DNA of 64,000 nucleotides from Epilithonimonas mollis (GTDB lineage: Bacteria; Bacteroidota; Bacteroidia; Flavobacteriales; Weeksellaceae): assembly GCF_900142325.1 (NCBI RefSeq), contig NZ_FRAM01000001.1:1178001-1242000 (forward strand). The letters are read 5' to 3'. Under the pieces are notes generated by a model. That model worked only from the letters and a program-made list of their open reading frames with translations, ran no database searches and had not been told where the DNA came from. How positions within the stretch are numbered: position 1 is the first letter of the stretch; every line of letters starts with the position of its first letter. Below, in pieces: positions 26,688-38,587 of this stretch. Position numbers and translations under genes: made by a program.

Positions 26688-27023
26688 ATGAGTGAATTTA
26701 AGGAACGACATGAGAATGAGATTTTCACTAAAGTGTTGAAAGCAGGCAGAAGAACGTATTTCTTTGATGTGCGGGAGACCAAAGCGGGTGATTATTATTT
26801 AACCATTACAGAAAGTAAAAAGAACTTCGGAGAAAATGGCGAGGCTACTTTTGAAAAGCACAAAATCTATCTTTATAAAGAAGATTTCAAAAGTTTTCAG
26901 GAGTTATTCAATGAGTCTACAGATTTTATAATCCAGCAAAAAGGTGAAGATGTAATATCTGAAAGACATGATAAAGATTTCAAATCCAAATCTTTCACGA
27001 TAGATTCAGACGACGAAGTTTAA
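26688..27023 (+). CDS. PUR-alpha-like nucleic-acid-binding protein (DUF3276 type)
   Basis: A 111-aa protein of one PUR repeat: MSEFKERHENEIFTKVLKAG, RRTYFFDVRETKAGDYYLTI and KHKIYLYKEDFKSFQELFNE. This small PUR type is common in Bacteroidota and in Borrelia and binds single-stranded nucleic acid. The acidic tail (SDDEV) is typical. Likely a cytoplasmic RNA/DNA-binding regulator; targets are unknown. Strong promoter and terminator suggest high expression. Confidence 0.88.
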   Translation: MSEFKERHENEIFTKVLKAGRRTYFFDVRETKAGDYYLTITESKKNFGENGEATFEKHKIYLYKEDFKSFQELFNESTDFIIQQKGEDVISERHDKDFKSKSFTIDSDDEV

Positions 27024-27037
27024 AGACAATATCTCCA

Positions 27038-27064
27038 AACGCATCTTTTAAGGATGCGTTTTTG
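27038..27064. terminator. terminator between the PUR gene and the acyltransferase gene
   Basis: AACGCATC (27038-27045) pairs with GATGCGTT (27053-27060), then T. Convergent genes flank it and A-rich sequence upstream allows use in both directions. Confidence 0.85.
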
Positions 27065-27076
27065 TTATTTATACTT

Positions 27077-28075
27077 TTAAGATTTTCTGAGAAAAGGGCT
27101 TTCTATAAATTTCCAGATAAGCACCGAAAATAGAAAAACTACAATATAACTCGCAACAAGCCCTGTATACATATAGTTATCATAAATTTTTTCCTGTACG
27201 AATATCTGTATAATCGGGAAATGAACAAGATACATCCCGTAGGAAAAGTCTCCATATTTTCCAAAATTATGCAGAGGAATGCGAGAATACGCAAACCAAA
27301 TAATCAGAATGCCCAACGCGAAAGGAAAAACAACCCGAACAGGAACTGGCGTAAACCAGAATTCTAAAAACCCTAACAAAATCGCAAATAATAAAATGAT
27401 ATTCTGATATTTTTTAAAAAAATCAAAATTCAGGTAAAGAAAAATACCACTGACAAAATATTTCAAGCTGCCCGGCAATTGTTTTGCCATCTCGTAGTTA
27501 TAATATTTCTCTACATAATGCCCATATACTAATGAGCCTATATACAATCCGAGGAGAATCAGGTTCTTTGCTCGCAGCGTTTTTTTATTTAATAAATAAT
27601 ATAAAACAGGAACGAACATATAAAACATAATTTCGACTTTTATAGTCCACAACGATCCATTAACCGCACATCCAGGATTATTTTCAAAGAGAAACTGAAT
27701 GCATGGTTTCAAAAAATTGGCAAAAATTAAATTCAGAAAAAGATAATTAAACCAGTCTCCGGAAAAATAATGACCTGCATCTGCTGATGAAAAAAAGAAC
27801 AGAAAAACCGCAAAAAACACCACCACGAATAAGTAAGCCGGCAGGATTCTCTTAATTCGATTTTTTGTATAGATTTTTATTTTTTTTAACCTGTCAAAAC
27901 TTGAATAGACTAAAAATCCGCTTATAACAAAAAAAGAGTAAACACTGTAATTAGGCATCGACGCAAAAAATCCGTTCCAGAACTCGGGTTTTCCACTAAG
28001 GATTATAGAATGCCCTACTACAACTAAAAATGAAAATAAGAATCTTAGAAAATCAAAATTATTATTGTGTTTCAT
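27077..28075 (-). CDS. membrane acyltransferase (acyltransferase family 3)
   Basis: A 332-aa integral membrane protein with about ten helices. The start NFDFLRFLFSFLVVVGHSI carries the R and H of the family (RFxxxxxVxxxH); GSLWTIKVEIMFYMFVPVLY is the second conserved block. Such enzymes O-acetylate surface sugars, peptidoglycan or lipids. Position among housekeeping genes gives no substrate clue. Codon use looks more AT-rich than its neighbours, mostly in membrane segments. Hairpins of similar sequence flank the gene at 27038 and 28114. Confidence 0.9.
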   Translation of the reverse strand: MKHNNNFDFLRFLFSFLVVVGHSIILSGKPEFWNGFFASMPNYSVYSFFVISGFLVYSSFDRLKKIKIYTKNRIKRILPAYLFVVVFFAVFLFFFSSADAGHYFSGDWFNYLFLNLIFANFLKPCIQFLFENNPGCAVNGSLWTIKVEIMFYMFVPVLYYLLNKKTLRAKNLILLGLYIGSLVYGHYVEKYYNYEMAKQLPGSLKYFVSGIFLYLNFDFFKKYQNIILLFAILLGFLEFWFTPVPVRVVFPFALGILIIWFAYSRIPLHNFGKYGDFSYGMYLVHFPIIQIFVQEKIYDNYMYTGLVASYIVVFLFSVLIWKFIESPFLRKS

Positions 28076-28113
28076 GGATTATCAAAATCTAAAAGTAACG
28101 AAACATTCTTAAA

Positions 28114-28148
28114 CAAAAAAACGCATCCTATAAAAGAATGCGTTTTTA
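28114..28148 (-). terminator. terminator after tRNA-His
   Basis: On the minus strand ACGCATTC pairs with GGATGCGT (imperfect), followed by T7. It ends the bshB1/tRNA-His transcript and its hairpin resembles the one at 27038-27064. Confidence 0.75.
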
Positions 28149-28153
28149 TTTTG

Positions 28154-28228
<75 letters not shown>

Positions 28229-28262
28229 GTTTTGCGTGTGCAAATATAGATAATTTTATCAG

Positions 28263-28985
28263 TTAATCACAAACAATTCCTTCAAAATTTTTGAATGCTA
28301 ATAATTTTTCCGTGGTAAAACCTTCCGCATATTCTACGCCGGAAAGTCTTCCCAGATCTTGTGCTCTGTAAGTCAGGCTCTCCAAAAAATCTTTGGTCGC
28401 TATAGGTGTAACAGGCTCCTGGGAATCGGGGTTAAAAAATTGTGTTTTATAAGCAAGACATGCCTGAAGCTTTTTATCCAAAAATCCTGATATGTCTAAC
28501 ACAAAATCCGGCTCGATATTTTTCCACTGAATATAATGAAAAATCTGTTTTGGTCGCCAGGCATCTTGTAATTCGTTATTATCAAAGGTTTCTATTTTTC
28601 TCAAACCTGATAAAAAGCAGGCATCAGAGACCAATTTTGCAGCTTTTGCATGATCCGGGTGGCGGTCATCTATTGCATTTGCCAAAACTATATCCGGTCT
28701 GTATTTTCTTATTTTTTCGACGATCTTCAATTGGTATTCTTCAGAATTATTAAGAAAACCATCTTTCAGTTTCAGATTTTCCCTGAAACTTATTCCTAAT
28801 ATTTCTGAGGCATCTTTTGCTTCGGCTGCACGGGTTTCACGCGTTCCTCTTGTTCCCAGCTCACCTTCTGTAAGATCCAGTATTGCTACTTTCTTTCCTT
28901 CCGAAATCAATTTAGCAACTGTTCCGCCACAGCCTAACTCAACGTCATCAGGATGAGCACCAATTGCTAATATATCACATTTCAT
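28263..28985 (-). CDS. bshB1: bacillithiol biosynthesis deacetylase BshB1
   Basis: Zinc-dependent hydrolase that deacetylates GlcNAc-malate in bacillithiol synthesis. The 240-aa product has the LmbE-type motif AIGAHPDDVELGCGG (zinc ligands His, Asp, Asp), TEGELGTRGT, which is specific for BshB1, and DDRHPDHAKAA with the third ligand. Length matches the family. bshA and bshC are not in the window. It implies a bacillithiol-based redox system. Confidence 0.93.
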   Translation of the reverse strand: MKCDILAIGAHPDDVELGCGGTVAKLISEGKKVAILDLTEGELGTRGTRETRAAEAKDASEILGISFRENLKLKDGFLNNSEEYQLKIVEKIRKYRPDIVLANAIDDRHPDHAKAAKLVSDACFLSGLRKIETFDNNELQDAWRPKQIFHYIQWKNIEPDFVLDISGFLDKKLQACLAYKTQFFNPDSQEPVTPIATKDFLESLTYRAQDLGRLSGVEYAEGFTTEKLLAFKNFEGIVCD

Positions 28986-29015
28986 ATTCTAATATTTTTG
29001 CTAATTTACTAAAAC

Positions 29016-29054
29016 AAACTTCCCAACTTTATTAAAAATTGGGAAGTTTTTTGT
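29016..29054 (-). terminator. terminator of the TonB operon
   Basis: On the minus strand ACTTCCCAA pairs with TTGGGAAGT, ahead of a T-rich stretch; it lies about ten bases beyond the TPR gene stop. Confidence 0.8.
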
Positions 29055-29064
29055 TTATAAATAA

Positions 29065-30717
29065 TTACTTATTCAAGGTTTTCTGAAGATTGACCGCATC
29101 CTGATAAGTTGGTTCATATTCAAGAGATTTGGCGATATCTTGTTTTGCCTTTTCAGGATTGGTATCCTTTTCCATGTAAGCAATAAAGAAATATGCATAA
29201 CCTAAACTCTGTTTGCTGGCCTCTATCTCAGCTGGCTTTACCAGAGAAATAAACTTTTCGTAGGATGCTTTCGCCATCTCATTGTTACCGGCTTGCTGAT
29301 AAGCGTAACCCTGGCTGTAGTAAGCAGGCGCCCAATCTGGCAAAGCAGAAGACATCTTGCTCCAGGTAAGGATTGCTCCATTCCAGTTTTGGACATTTTG
29401 ATATTCCTGAGCTAATTTATACAACGTGTCTGTATCTTTCGGGTTAGCAGCCACTTTTGCTTTTAAAGCATCGATTGTAGCATTTGTCGGACCTTCGTTC
29501 GCCGAAGCATTGCTGATTCCTCCTTTTATTTTTGCCAGTTCCTCATCCCATTTCAACGTTTCATCTTTTGCTGCTTTTGCAAATGCTATTTTTTGCTGTG
29601 TAACAGCTTCCAGTTGTGCTTTTACCGCAGCATCTTTTTCAGTTTTTGCCAGTCCGGCTGCAATCAGACCTTGTAAACCTTCATCAGAAGGCTGTATCCT
29701 GGTTTTGTCTGCCTGAGAAAGGAAGGTGTCCATATTCTGTTTTGCACCTGCATAATCGCCATCTCCGTACTGGATATAAGATCTAAGCTTATATTTGATC
29801 GGGTCGTTAACCTTATCAAATACTTCATCCAGTGTTTTCTTTGCATTAGCATAATCCTCATTGGTGAAATAAAGTTTTGCGATCTCCAGTTTAGTATATG
29901 GATCGTCATCAGCATATTTCGTATAATTAATAAGGTTCTGAGTTGCTTCCGTATTTTTCTGATACTTTATATTAAATCCAGCCAGAGCTTTATAAGCCGG
30001 CGCATAAGTTGGATCTACAGCAATTGCTTTATCAATATTTTCTTTAGCCTGTTGCCATTGTTGCGCAGCAATCCACAATGTCCCCTTTCTTGTATATACA
30101 GATGCCTTATTTTTTGCAACAGCTTCAGCTTTATCATAAGCCGACATGGCGTTGCCCGGGTCTTTCTTCAATCGGTATGCATCTCCAAGAGAATAATAGT
30201 AATTAGCAGGAACACCTCCTTTCTGAGCCTTCTCAATAGCTTTATTAAGGAATGTAATGGCCAAATCAGGAGAACTGTTTTTTTCAAACAAAGTCAATGC
30301 CTCACCAGCCCTGAACAATACTTCCGCATCTTTTTCTCTGGAATCTTTTACAATTTGCTGAATCTCAGAAATTGCTGACTTGTCACCTTTTCCAAGCTTA
30401 ATTGATGCCAAGCCTATTTTGTTCAAATAGCTTTTAGGGTCAGCAGCCAATCCTTTATTGAAACTTTCCTGCGCTTCATTAAAGTTGGGGTCGAACTGTG
30501 TTAAATATGTATTGCCTAAGTAAAAATAGTTACTAGCATCTTTAGGATTCTGGTTGATTAGATCTGTGTAATTTTGTTTTGCTTTAGCATATTTCTGACT
30601 ATCTACATAATTGATACCATCCTGCACGCTTTGAGCAAAAGTCAGATTCACAAAAAAACCTACTGCAGCAGTTAAAGCAATTTTCTTCGTTAAATTCATT
30701 ATATATTTTGTTTTCAT
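29065..30717 (-). CDS. exported tetratricopeptide-repeat protein of the TonB operon
   Basis: A 550-aa periplasmic protein with signal peptide (MNLTKKIALTAAVGFF, then VNLTFAQ) and about ten TPR units (DASNYFYLGNTYLTQFDPNF; APAYYSQGYAYQQAGNNEMA). A helical, K/E/A-rich stretch (about 375-420) separates two TPR blocks. Two start codons are open: the ATG at 30717 and, six codons later, 30699; the second gives a more usual signal peptide. It is last in the exbB-exbD-exbD-tonB operon, so it may scaffold partners of the TonB machinery (inference). Confidence 0.88.
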   Translation of the reverse strand: MKTKYIMNLTKKIALTAAVGFFVNLTFAQSVQDGINYVDSQKYAKAKQNYTDLINQNPKDASNYFYLGNTYLTQFDPNFNEAQESFNKGLAADPKSYLNKIGLASIKLGKGDKSAISEIQQIVKDSREKDAEVLFRAGEALTLFEKNSSPDLAITFLNKAIEKAQKGGVPANYYYSLGDAYRLKKDPGNAMSAYDKAEAVAKNKASVYTRKGTLWIAAQQWQQAKENIDKAIAVDPTYAPAYKALAGFNIKYQKNTEATQNLINYTKYADDDPYTKLEIAKLYFTNEDYANAKKTLDEVFDKVNDPIKYKLRSYIQYGDGDYAGAKQNMDTFLSQADKTRIQPSDEGLQGLIAAGLAKTEKDAAVKAQLEAVTQQKIAFAKAAKDETLKWDEELAKIKGGISNASANEGPTNATIDALKAKVAANPKDTDTLYKLAQEYQNVQNWNGAILTWSKMSSALPDWAPAYYSQGYAYQQAGNNEMAKASYEKFISLVKPAEIEASKQSLGYAYFFIAYMEKDTNPEKAKQDIAKSLEYEPTYQDAVNLQKTLNK

Positions 30718-30816
30718 TATTTTTTCAAAAAATTAAATCATTGGAATGACGCAATATTCAGACCATTATATTATAAATAAAAGTTTTTTCTGTTAAAAAT
30801 TTATTAAAAATAAGCC

Positions 30817-31686
30817 TTATCTCATCTGAACTTCCCTTTTAAACATGTTATATGGTTGAAGACCTTCTTTTTCTACTACAATCTGTCCAAGCTGCTGACA
30901 AGAAAAACGAATAAATCCATTTCCTAAACCGTAGTACGCTTCATTCGTAAGAAAGTAAAGAACTCTTGTAAACGGATATCGCATATCCTTAAGGTTTGCT
31001 AAAGACACATCATAAGTCATATTATCTTTTACAACCTTGAGGATCTTTAACTGATTTCTAAGTTTTTGCGCTTCTTCACCGAAAGGCCTGCTTATCGTGT
31101 TATAGCTGATAACACCAATTTTATCAGGATAGTTGGCAAGCTGTTCTGCAACATTCTCATTACCGTTGATGATGGAAAATTTAAGTTCCGATGGTTTTTT
31201 ATTAAACTTCTGGGCAATAAAATTAAGGTTGCTGGAATTGGTTCCATCAAATATTAGTTTCCTTTTGTCAGAATTTAATTCATTATAAATGGTTTCGACA
31301 GAAATAGATTCTAATGGAGAATTTTTGGGAACAACGAACAAAACGGCATCGGCCGCAAATTTAGCGGGTTGCCAAGGCAGGTTAATTTTTGTATCATATG
31401 CCTGTTTTTCTTCTGTGGAAAGTTCTCTCGACATTACCACAACTCTGGCTTTTTTGTCCAGAAGATCCAGTAATCCCAAATCTTCCTTTTTGACAACCAG
31501 ATTAATTTTTGTATCCGGATTAAGTGATGTGTATCGCTCTACAAGAGCCTCCGTTACACTTTTAAAAGATTCATCTGTTTCGATGGTAATTTGTCCTTTA
31601 TTGGGCGTATCAATTTCTTTTGTTTTCTCTTTTGAGCATGAAAAGACGATAGCAGAGGCTATGAACAGAAAAAATATTTTTTTCAT
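30817..31686 (-). CDS. PstS-like solute-binding lipoprotein of the TonB operon
   Basis: A 289-aa protein with lipobox VFSCS (Cys17) and the fold of phosphate-type substrate-binding proteins: ITIETDESFKSVTEALVERY at the start and the closing YPFTRVLYFLTNEAYYGLGN. No PstA, PstB or PstC gene is nearby; it sits inside the tonB operon, its ATG directly following the stop of the small membrane gene. A phosphate role is therefore uncertain; it may act in TonB-linked envelope transport. Confidence 0.87.
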   Translation of the reverse strand: MKKIFFLFIASAIVFSCSKEKTKEIDTPNKGQITIETDESFKSVTEALVERYTSLNPDTKINLVVKKEDLGLLDLLDKKARVVVMSRELSTEEKQAYDTKINLPWQPAKFAADAVLFVVPKNSPLESISVETIYNELNSDKRKLIFDGTNSSNLNFIAQKFNKKPSELKFSIINGNENVAEQLANYPDKIGVISYNTISRPFGEEAQKLRNQLKILKVVKDNMTYDVSLANLKDMRYPFTRVLYFLTNEAYYGLGNGFIRFSCQQLGQIVVEKEGLQPYNMFKREVQMR

Positions 31687-31878
31687 TTAATTATCATTTT
31701 TAATTCCTACAATAGCCCTTACGATACGGAAAATCCCGTAAGCTATTAATAATCCGCCTAAAGGGTAAGCCACATTAGGTTCCAGAATAATGATGAAGAA
31801 TTTGTAAAGTATAACAACAATTCCTAAAACAATGTAGAAAATCCCTGTTATTAAAGAAAGCCATTTAAACATATACAA
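31687..31878 (-). CDS. small two-helix membrane protein of the TonB operon
   Basis: 63 aa, two predicted membrane helices (LSLITGIFYIVLGIVVILYK and AYPLGGLLIAYGIFRIVRAI) joined by a short polar turn. It lies between tonB and the PstS-like gene, whose ATG directly abuts its TAA. I recall similar small proteins at this place in related genomes but no function. It could be an accessory subunit of the ExbB/ExbD/TonB complex (inference). Confidence 0.8.
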   Translation of the reverse strand: MYMFKWLSLITGIFYIVLGIVVILYKFFIIILEPNVAYPLGGLLIAYGIFRIVRAIVGIKNDN

Positions 31879-31941
31879 ATCTAATAAAAAAAGAGAAGTT
31901 ATAAAACTTCTCTTTTGTATAATCTGTTACAAATTAAACCA

Positions 31942-32766
31942 TTATTGGAAATTCATAGTAACTGGGAATCTAAATCTGGATCTTACAGGTTGTCCATTGA
32001 CTTTACCAGGCGTCCATTTTGTTTTGATTCCTTTTACAGTTGCCTCAGCTTCTCTGTTGAAGTCTGAGTTAGGACCACTAGCTTTTACCTGTGTTAGCGT
32101 TCCGTCTTTTTCAACTACGAAAGTAATCTCTGTTTTCAGAGTACCTTCACCTTCCAAACTTCCGGAATCAAAACTATTTTGAAACTTGGTACGGAATGCA
32201 TTGATACCGCCCTGAAATTCAGCTGCCTGATCTACAGATTCGTAGACTTCATTGGTTACTGGTTTTACTTCAGCTGTCGTAGATTTACCTGTTGAAGGTG
32301 GTGGCGGCGGCGGCGTATAAGCCGGTGTTTTCACACCTTCTTGATTTTGTAAGCCTGTTGTAGTTTCCAGCTGCTGTGTAATTGGCGGTGGTGGCGTTTC
32401 AATCTTAGGAACCCTTTTAGGTTCCGGAACAACGTTTTGAATAACCTCTTGTTTTTCCTCTTCCACTTTTGGTGGCGGTGGTGGCGGTTCTTCATCTTTA
32501 GGTTGCTCTATAATTGGCTCTTCTTCCAAAATGTTTACAAGATTAGCATCAACCTCTGTTTTTTCTCTAGCATTCATTTGCTGAATTTTTAGATAAATAA
32601 GAGGAGAAACTGCTAGAAGAAGAAAAAATACTGTTCCAATCAAAAACGATTTTGTAAGCATTTTAGGATACGTAGTTCTGAGATCATAAGCTCCGTATTC
32701 TTTATTTCTATTTTCAAATACAATCTCATCAAGAGATAAGTCGTAATTTAAATTATCATCTGCCAT
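31942..32766 (-). CDS. tonB: energy transducer TonB
   Basis: Transmits proton-motive force from ExbB/ExbD to outer-membrane receptors. The 274-aa product has a cytoplasmic N-tail of about 33 residues, one membrane helix (about 34-56, FLIGTVFFLLLAVSPLIYLK), a proline-rich spacer (EPPPPPPKVEEE, ETPPPPITQQ, TPPPPPPSTG; about 85-165) and a C-terminal TonB domain (EGTLKTEITFVVEKDGTLTQ, ending in RFRFPVTMNFQ). A 32-nt gap separates it from the upstream exbD gene. Confidence 0.95.
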   Translation of the reverse strand: MADDNLNYDLSLDEIVFENRNKEYGAYDLRTTYPKMLTKSFLIGTVFFLLLAVSPLIYLKIQQMNAREKTEVDANLVNILEEEPIIEQPKDEEPPPPPPKVEEEKQEVIQNVVPEPKRVPKIETPPPPITQQLETTTGLQNQEGVKTPAYTPPPPPPSTGKSTTAEVKPVTNEVYESVDQAAEFQGGINAFRTKFQNSFDSGSLEGEGTLKTEITFVVEKDGTLTQVKASGPNSDFNREAEATVKGIKTKWTPGKVNGQPVRSRFRFPVTMNFQ

Positions 32767-32798
32767 TGTCTATATTTTAAATATGATACTTGTAGTGA

Positions 32799-33338
32799 TT
32801 ATTCTCCAACTTTCTTTTTATAAATAGCCAATTCCCAAGGTTTGATATCGGTTACACCGTATCTTTCGTTTTTGGTAACAGCCATCTCGTCGAGAATGTC
32901 TACAAAGTTCTTATATACCGCATCGTCAGTCGGCTTGATAATAACAGTGAATTTGTCTTTATCAGCTGCTCTAGCTTTTGCTTGCTCAATTACTTTTCTA
33001 ATTCCTTCTCTGTCAAAGTTAGTTTCAACAAGTGTTTCTTCATTAAGACCTGCCTGATCTTCCTGATGGTAAAAAACTTTATTATCTTTTCCTATAATGA
33101 TAGAAATGGAATTGCTAAGTTTAATTTCTGTGTCTGGTTGCTTCTGGTCCTTCTTCGGCTTCGCAGGAAGACCAAGATCCATTACGTTTGGTTTGCTAAA
33201 TGTTGTGGTAAACATAAAGAAAGTAATCAAAAGAAAACCTAAGTCTACCATCGGCGTCATATCTACACGGGTATTCTGCTTTTTCGAACGGACCTTGCCG
33301 CCTTTCCCGCTATCCTCTTTTACTTGAACTTCTGCCAT
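32799..33338 (-). CDS. exbD: ExbD-family biopolymer transport protein (second of two)
   Basis: A 179-aa partner of ExbB. One N-terminal membrane helix with the conserved proton-path aspartate: DMTPMVDLGFLLITFFMFTT (about 27-46), then a periplasmic domain ending TDIKPWELAIYKKK. It differs clearly from the preceding ExbD, so the pair probably forms a heteromeric pore. Nine bases separate the two exbD genes. Confidence 0.93.
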   Translation of the reverse strand: MAEVQVKEDSGKGGKVRSKKQNTRVDMTPMVDLGFLLITFFMFTTTFSKPNVMDLGLPAKPKKDQKQPDTEIKLSNSISIIIGKDNKVFYHQEDQAGLNEETLVETNFDREGIRKVIEQAKARAADKDKFTVIIKPTDDAVYKNFVDILDEMAVTKNERYGVTDIKPWELAIYKKKVGE

Positions 33339-33347
33339 TTCTGTAGA

Positions 33348-33950
33348 TTAATTAGATTTTTCTTGTGTTGTTATCAACCAAAATTTAAGAAAATCAATAT
33401 CTCTTAAACCTTCAAACAAACTTTTTACTTTTGGATATTTTGTGGTTACGTCACCTTTAATTGCTAACTTATAGTTAGGATTAACGGCTAAACTCTGCTG
33501 TACCCAGTCTATCAATTGTTTGTTTGTGCTATCCATTGGAATACCTTCGCTAGCCTTAAATGCTTTTTGTCTATCTTCAGGAAGATTCAAATAACTTTTT
33601 AGCTGACTCATTGGCACACCTACCGCCTGTACTCTTGTAAATGCTACTTTCTCAGGGTTTGTGAAACTCATTCCGTATTTCTGACCCATTTTGTCAAGAA
33701 GCTGTATTCTTTCTGTACCGTTTTCTACGGGTTGAAAATAGAATGCACCTTTCTGAGTAACATTTATTGTCATAAGACTTGCATCAGGAAGTAATTTCTC
33801 TGATATAGAAGACGGCGGTTTTATTTGCTCCACATCAGGTTTTTTGAACTGTGTGGTTAATATAAAGAATGTAAGCAGTAGGAATGCAACATCGCACATA
33901 GCGGTCATATCCGTAACTATTCCATGTCTTTTTGGTTTAATTCTCGCCAT
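33348..33950 (-). CDS. exbD: ExbD-family biopolymer transport protein (first of two)
   Basis: A 200-aa ExbD with helix DMTAMCDVAFLLLTFFILTT (about 14-33) carrying the conserved Asp, and a periplasmic domain longer than usual, with an insertion around AFKASEGIPMDSTNKQLIDW. It follows exbB by 81 bp. Its N-terminal tail is short and basic (MARIKPKRHG). Confidence 0.93.
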   Translation of the reverse strand: MARIKPKRHGIVTDMTAMCDVAFLLLTFFILTTQFKKPDVEQIKPPSSISEKLLPDASLMTINVTQKGAFYFQPVENGTERIQLLDKMGQKYGMSFTNPEKVAFTRVQAVGVPMSQLKSYLNLPEDRQKAFKASEGIPMDSTNKQLIDWVQQSLAVNPNYKLAIKGDVTTKYPKVKSLFEGLRDIDFLKFWLITTQEKSN

Positions 33951-34031
33951 TATTATAAATGTCTTTGTTAACTAATTTATGAATTTGAAATGCATAAAAT
34001 TACATTTCGTAAATTTGCTTTGCTTTATTTC

Positions 34032-34895
34032 TTAGTGAAACTCAGCGAAAGACTGTTGGATGCTCATAGAGATTTCATCAATCTTATAAGTCAATCCGTC
34101 AATTTTAGACGTAAAGAAGTTATAAAGAATAATTGCTACAGCTGACGTACCAATACCTAAAGCTGTATTAATAAGTGCCTCAGAAATACCGATTGATAAT
34201 GCAGCAGCATCTGGGGTTCCACCGCCACCACCTAAAGCAGCGAAAGCTCTGATCATCCCGATTACTGTTCCTAATAATGCTACCAATGTTGCAACTGTAC
34301 CAAGTGTAGAAAGAATCATCATATTCTTTTCCAACATCGGCATTTCAAGTGTAGTTGCTTCCTCGATTGCTTTGTTAAGAGCTGCCATCTTTTGTTCTTT
34401 GTCTAGTGTAGTATCCTTAGCCAATGCTTTGTAAGTTGTAAGACCTTCTTTCACAACATTACCTACTGATCCTTGTTGTCTGTCACACTCTTCAAGAGCT
34501 TCATCAACTTTGTTCTGATTCAGTAAACTTCTGATTTTCAAAACGAAGTTATCAACGCTACCATTCCCAGCTGCTTTGCTCAAAACAAATGCACGCTCGA
34601 TAGCAAAAACGATCACAACGATCATAAATGTAATAAGGATAGGAACGATAAATCCTCCCATATAAACCATCCCAAGACCGTGTGGGTGTAATTCTTTACT
34701 TTCGATATCTGCGAAAGCAACAGAAGCTACTCCGTCAATACGAGGATCAGCTGTAAAGTTTGATGGGTTACCACAAACAAATAAAAAAATAGCAATACCT
34801 ATTACTAATAAGATAGGAATAACTATCGCCGGATTAAGACCTCCTTTTTTCTTAGCAACTACTTGCTCATCTGTGTTTGAAACATTCATTTCCAT
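34032..34895 (-). CDS. exbB: MotA/TolQ/ExbB proton channel protein
   Basis: A 287-aa inner-membrane protein, first gene of the operon. Three main membrane regions: an N-terminal helix (NPAIVIPILLVIGIAIFLFV), a second (GGFIVPILITFMIVVIVFAI), and the ExbB core (LSTLGTVATLVALLGTVIGM, then RAFAALGGGGGTPDAAALSI with the glycine-rich link). With ExbD it forms the ion channel that powers TonB. The 81-bp gap to exbD has no visible terminator. Confidence 0.94.
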   Translation of the reverse strand: MEMNVSNTDEQVVAKKKGGLNPAIVIPILLVIGIAIFLFVCGNPSNFTADPRIDGVASVAFADIESKELHPHGLGMVYMGGFIVPILITFMIVVIVFAIERAFVLSKAAGNGSVDNFVLKIRSLLNQNKVDEALEECDRQQGSVGNVVKEGLTTYKALAKDTTLDKEQKMAALNKAIEEATTLEMPMLEKNMMILSTLGTVATLVALLGTVIGMIRAFAALGGGGGTPDAAALSIGISEALINTALGIGTSAVAIILYNFFTSKIDGLTYKIDEISMSIQQSFAEFH

Positions 34896-35180
34896 ATTAA
34901 AACTAAATTATAATTGTTAAATTTTATCGTGTAAAATAAAGTCAAATATTTTAAAAATGCAAAAATATTTTTCGTTTAGGTTCTAATTTTTTTATCTAAA
35001 AAATTACAGAAATTCAATTATCAATTAAATTGAAACCCCGTTTTTATGAATTTATTATCTCTTTTAGAAACATTAATGGAAGATAATTAAAATTGACTAT
35101 CATAAATTATGATTTTAATTTTAAAAAAATCCAATGCGCAGAATAATAATTTTTCTTAATATTTCAAAAGGGCTTTTAAA
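34896..35180. other. intergenic stretch between exbB and leuS
   Basis: 285 bp of AT-rich DNA between two minus-strand genes. An AT-rich inverted repeat (ATCATAA/TTATGAT, near 35098-35113) may weakly end leuS transcripts. The exbB promoter should lie here, but I see only imperfect boxes (a TTTGAC followed by TAAAATTT on the minus strand near 34920-34950). No open frame or RNA was recognised. Confidence 0.4.
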
Positions 35181-38288
<3,108 letters not shown>

Positions 38289-38332
38289 TCTCTGAATAAG
38301 GAATTAATAATGAATAATTTTTTTAAGATTCA

Positions 38333-38362
38333 CAAAGTTAAGATTTTGAGACAAACTGACAA
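38333..38362 (-). promoter_or_regulatory. leuS promoter
   Basis: Minus strand: TTG (38362-38360), 19 nt, TAACTTTG (38340-38333). The ATG lies 45 nt downstream. The structured repeat at 38407-38527 is therefore upstream of, not within, this transcript. Confidence 0.75.
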
Positions 38363-38406
38363 TCTTAAATTTTCGTGTTCATATTATAAAAGAATCATAA
38401 TTTTTT

Positions 38407-38527
38407 GGGCGCCTTTTTCCGCCCTCCGTTCCCGCTTTTTTTGTTATTGCGAAGAAAGCGAAGTCATGCATAGAACCATTCAGCACTCGCAATAACAAAA
38501 AAGAGCTCCACTCAGGTCGGGGCGCAG
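38407..38527 (-). ncRNA. structured repeat element, copy 1 (possible Flavo-1-type RNA)
   Basis: Minus strand: outer stem GCGCC/GGCGC, conserved 5' block CCCGACCTGAGTGGAGCTC, a long perfect hairpin TTTTTTGTTATTGCGA/TCGCAATAACAAAAAA (38437-38452 with 38487-38502), and conserved 3' block GCGGGAACGGAGGGCGGAAA. The same blocks recur in copies 2 and 3 with different stem sequences. It lies between the divergent leuS and glycosyltransferase promoters. Confidence 0.6.
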
Positions 38528-38587
38528 ATTCCAGCTTCGATACAAGTTTTGTCATCTAAAATAAATTAAGTATAAAAATCAACAAGT

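Noticed and set aside
30817-31686. Phosphate ABC transporter operon
   Set aside because: Only the binding protein is present; neighbours are tonB-system genes, so no Pst system is called.
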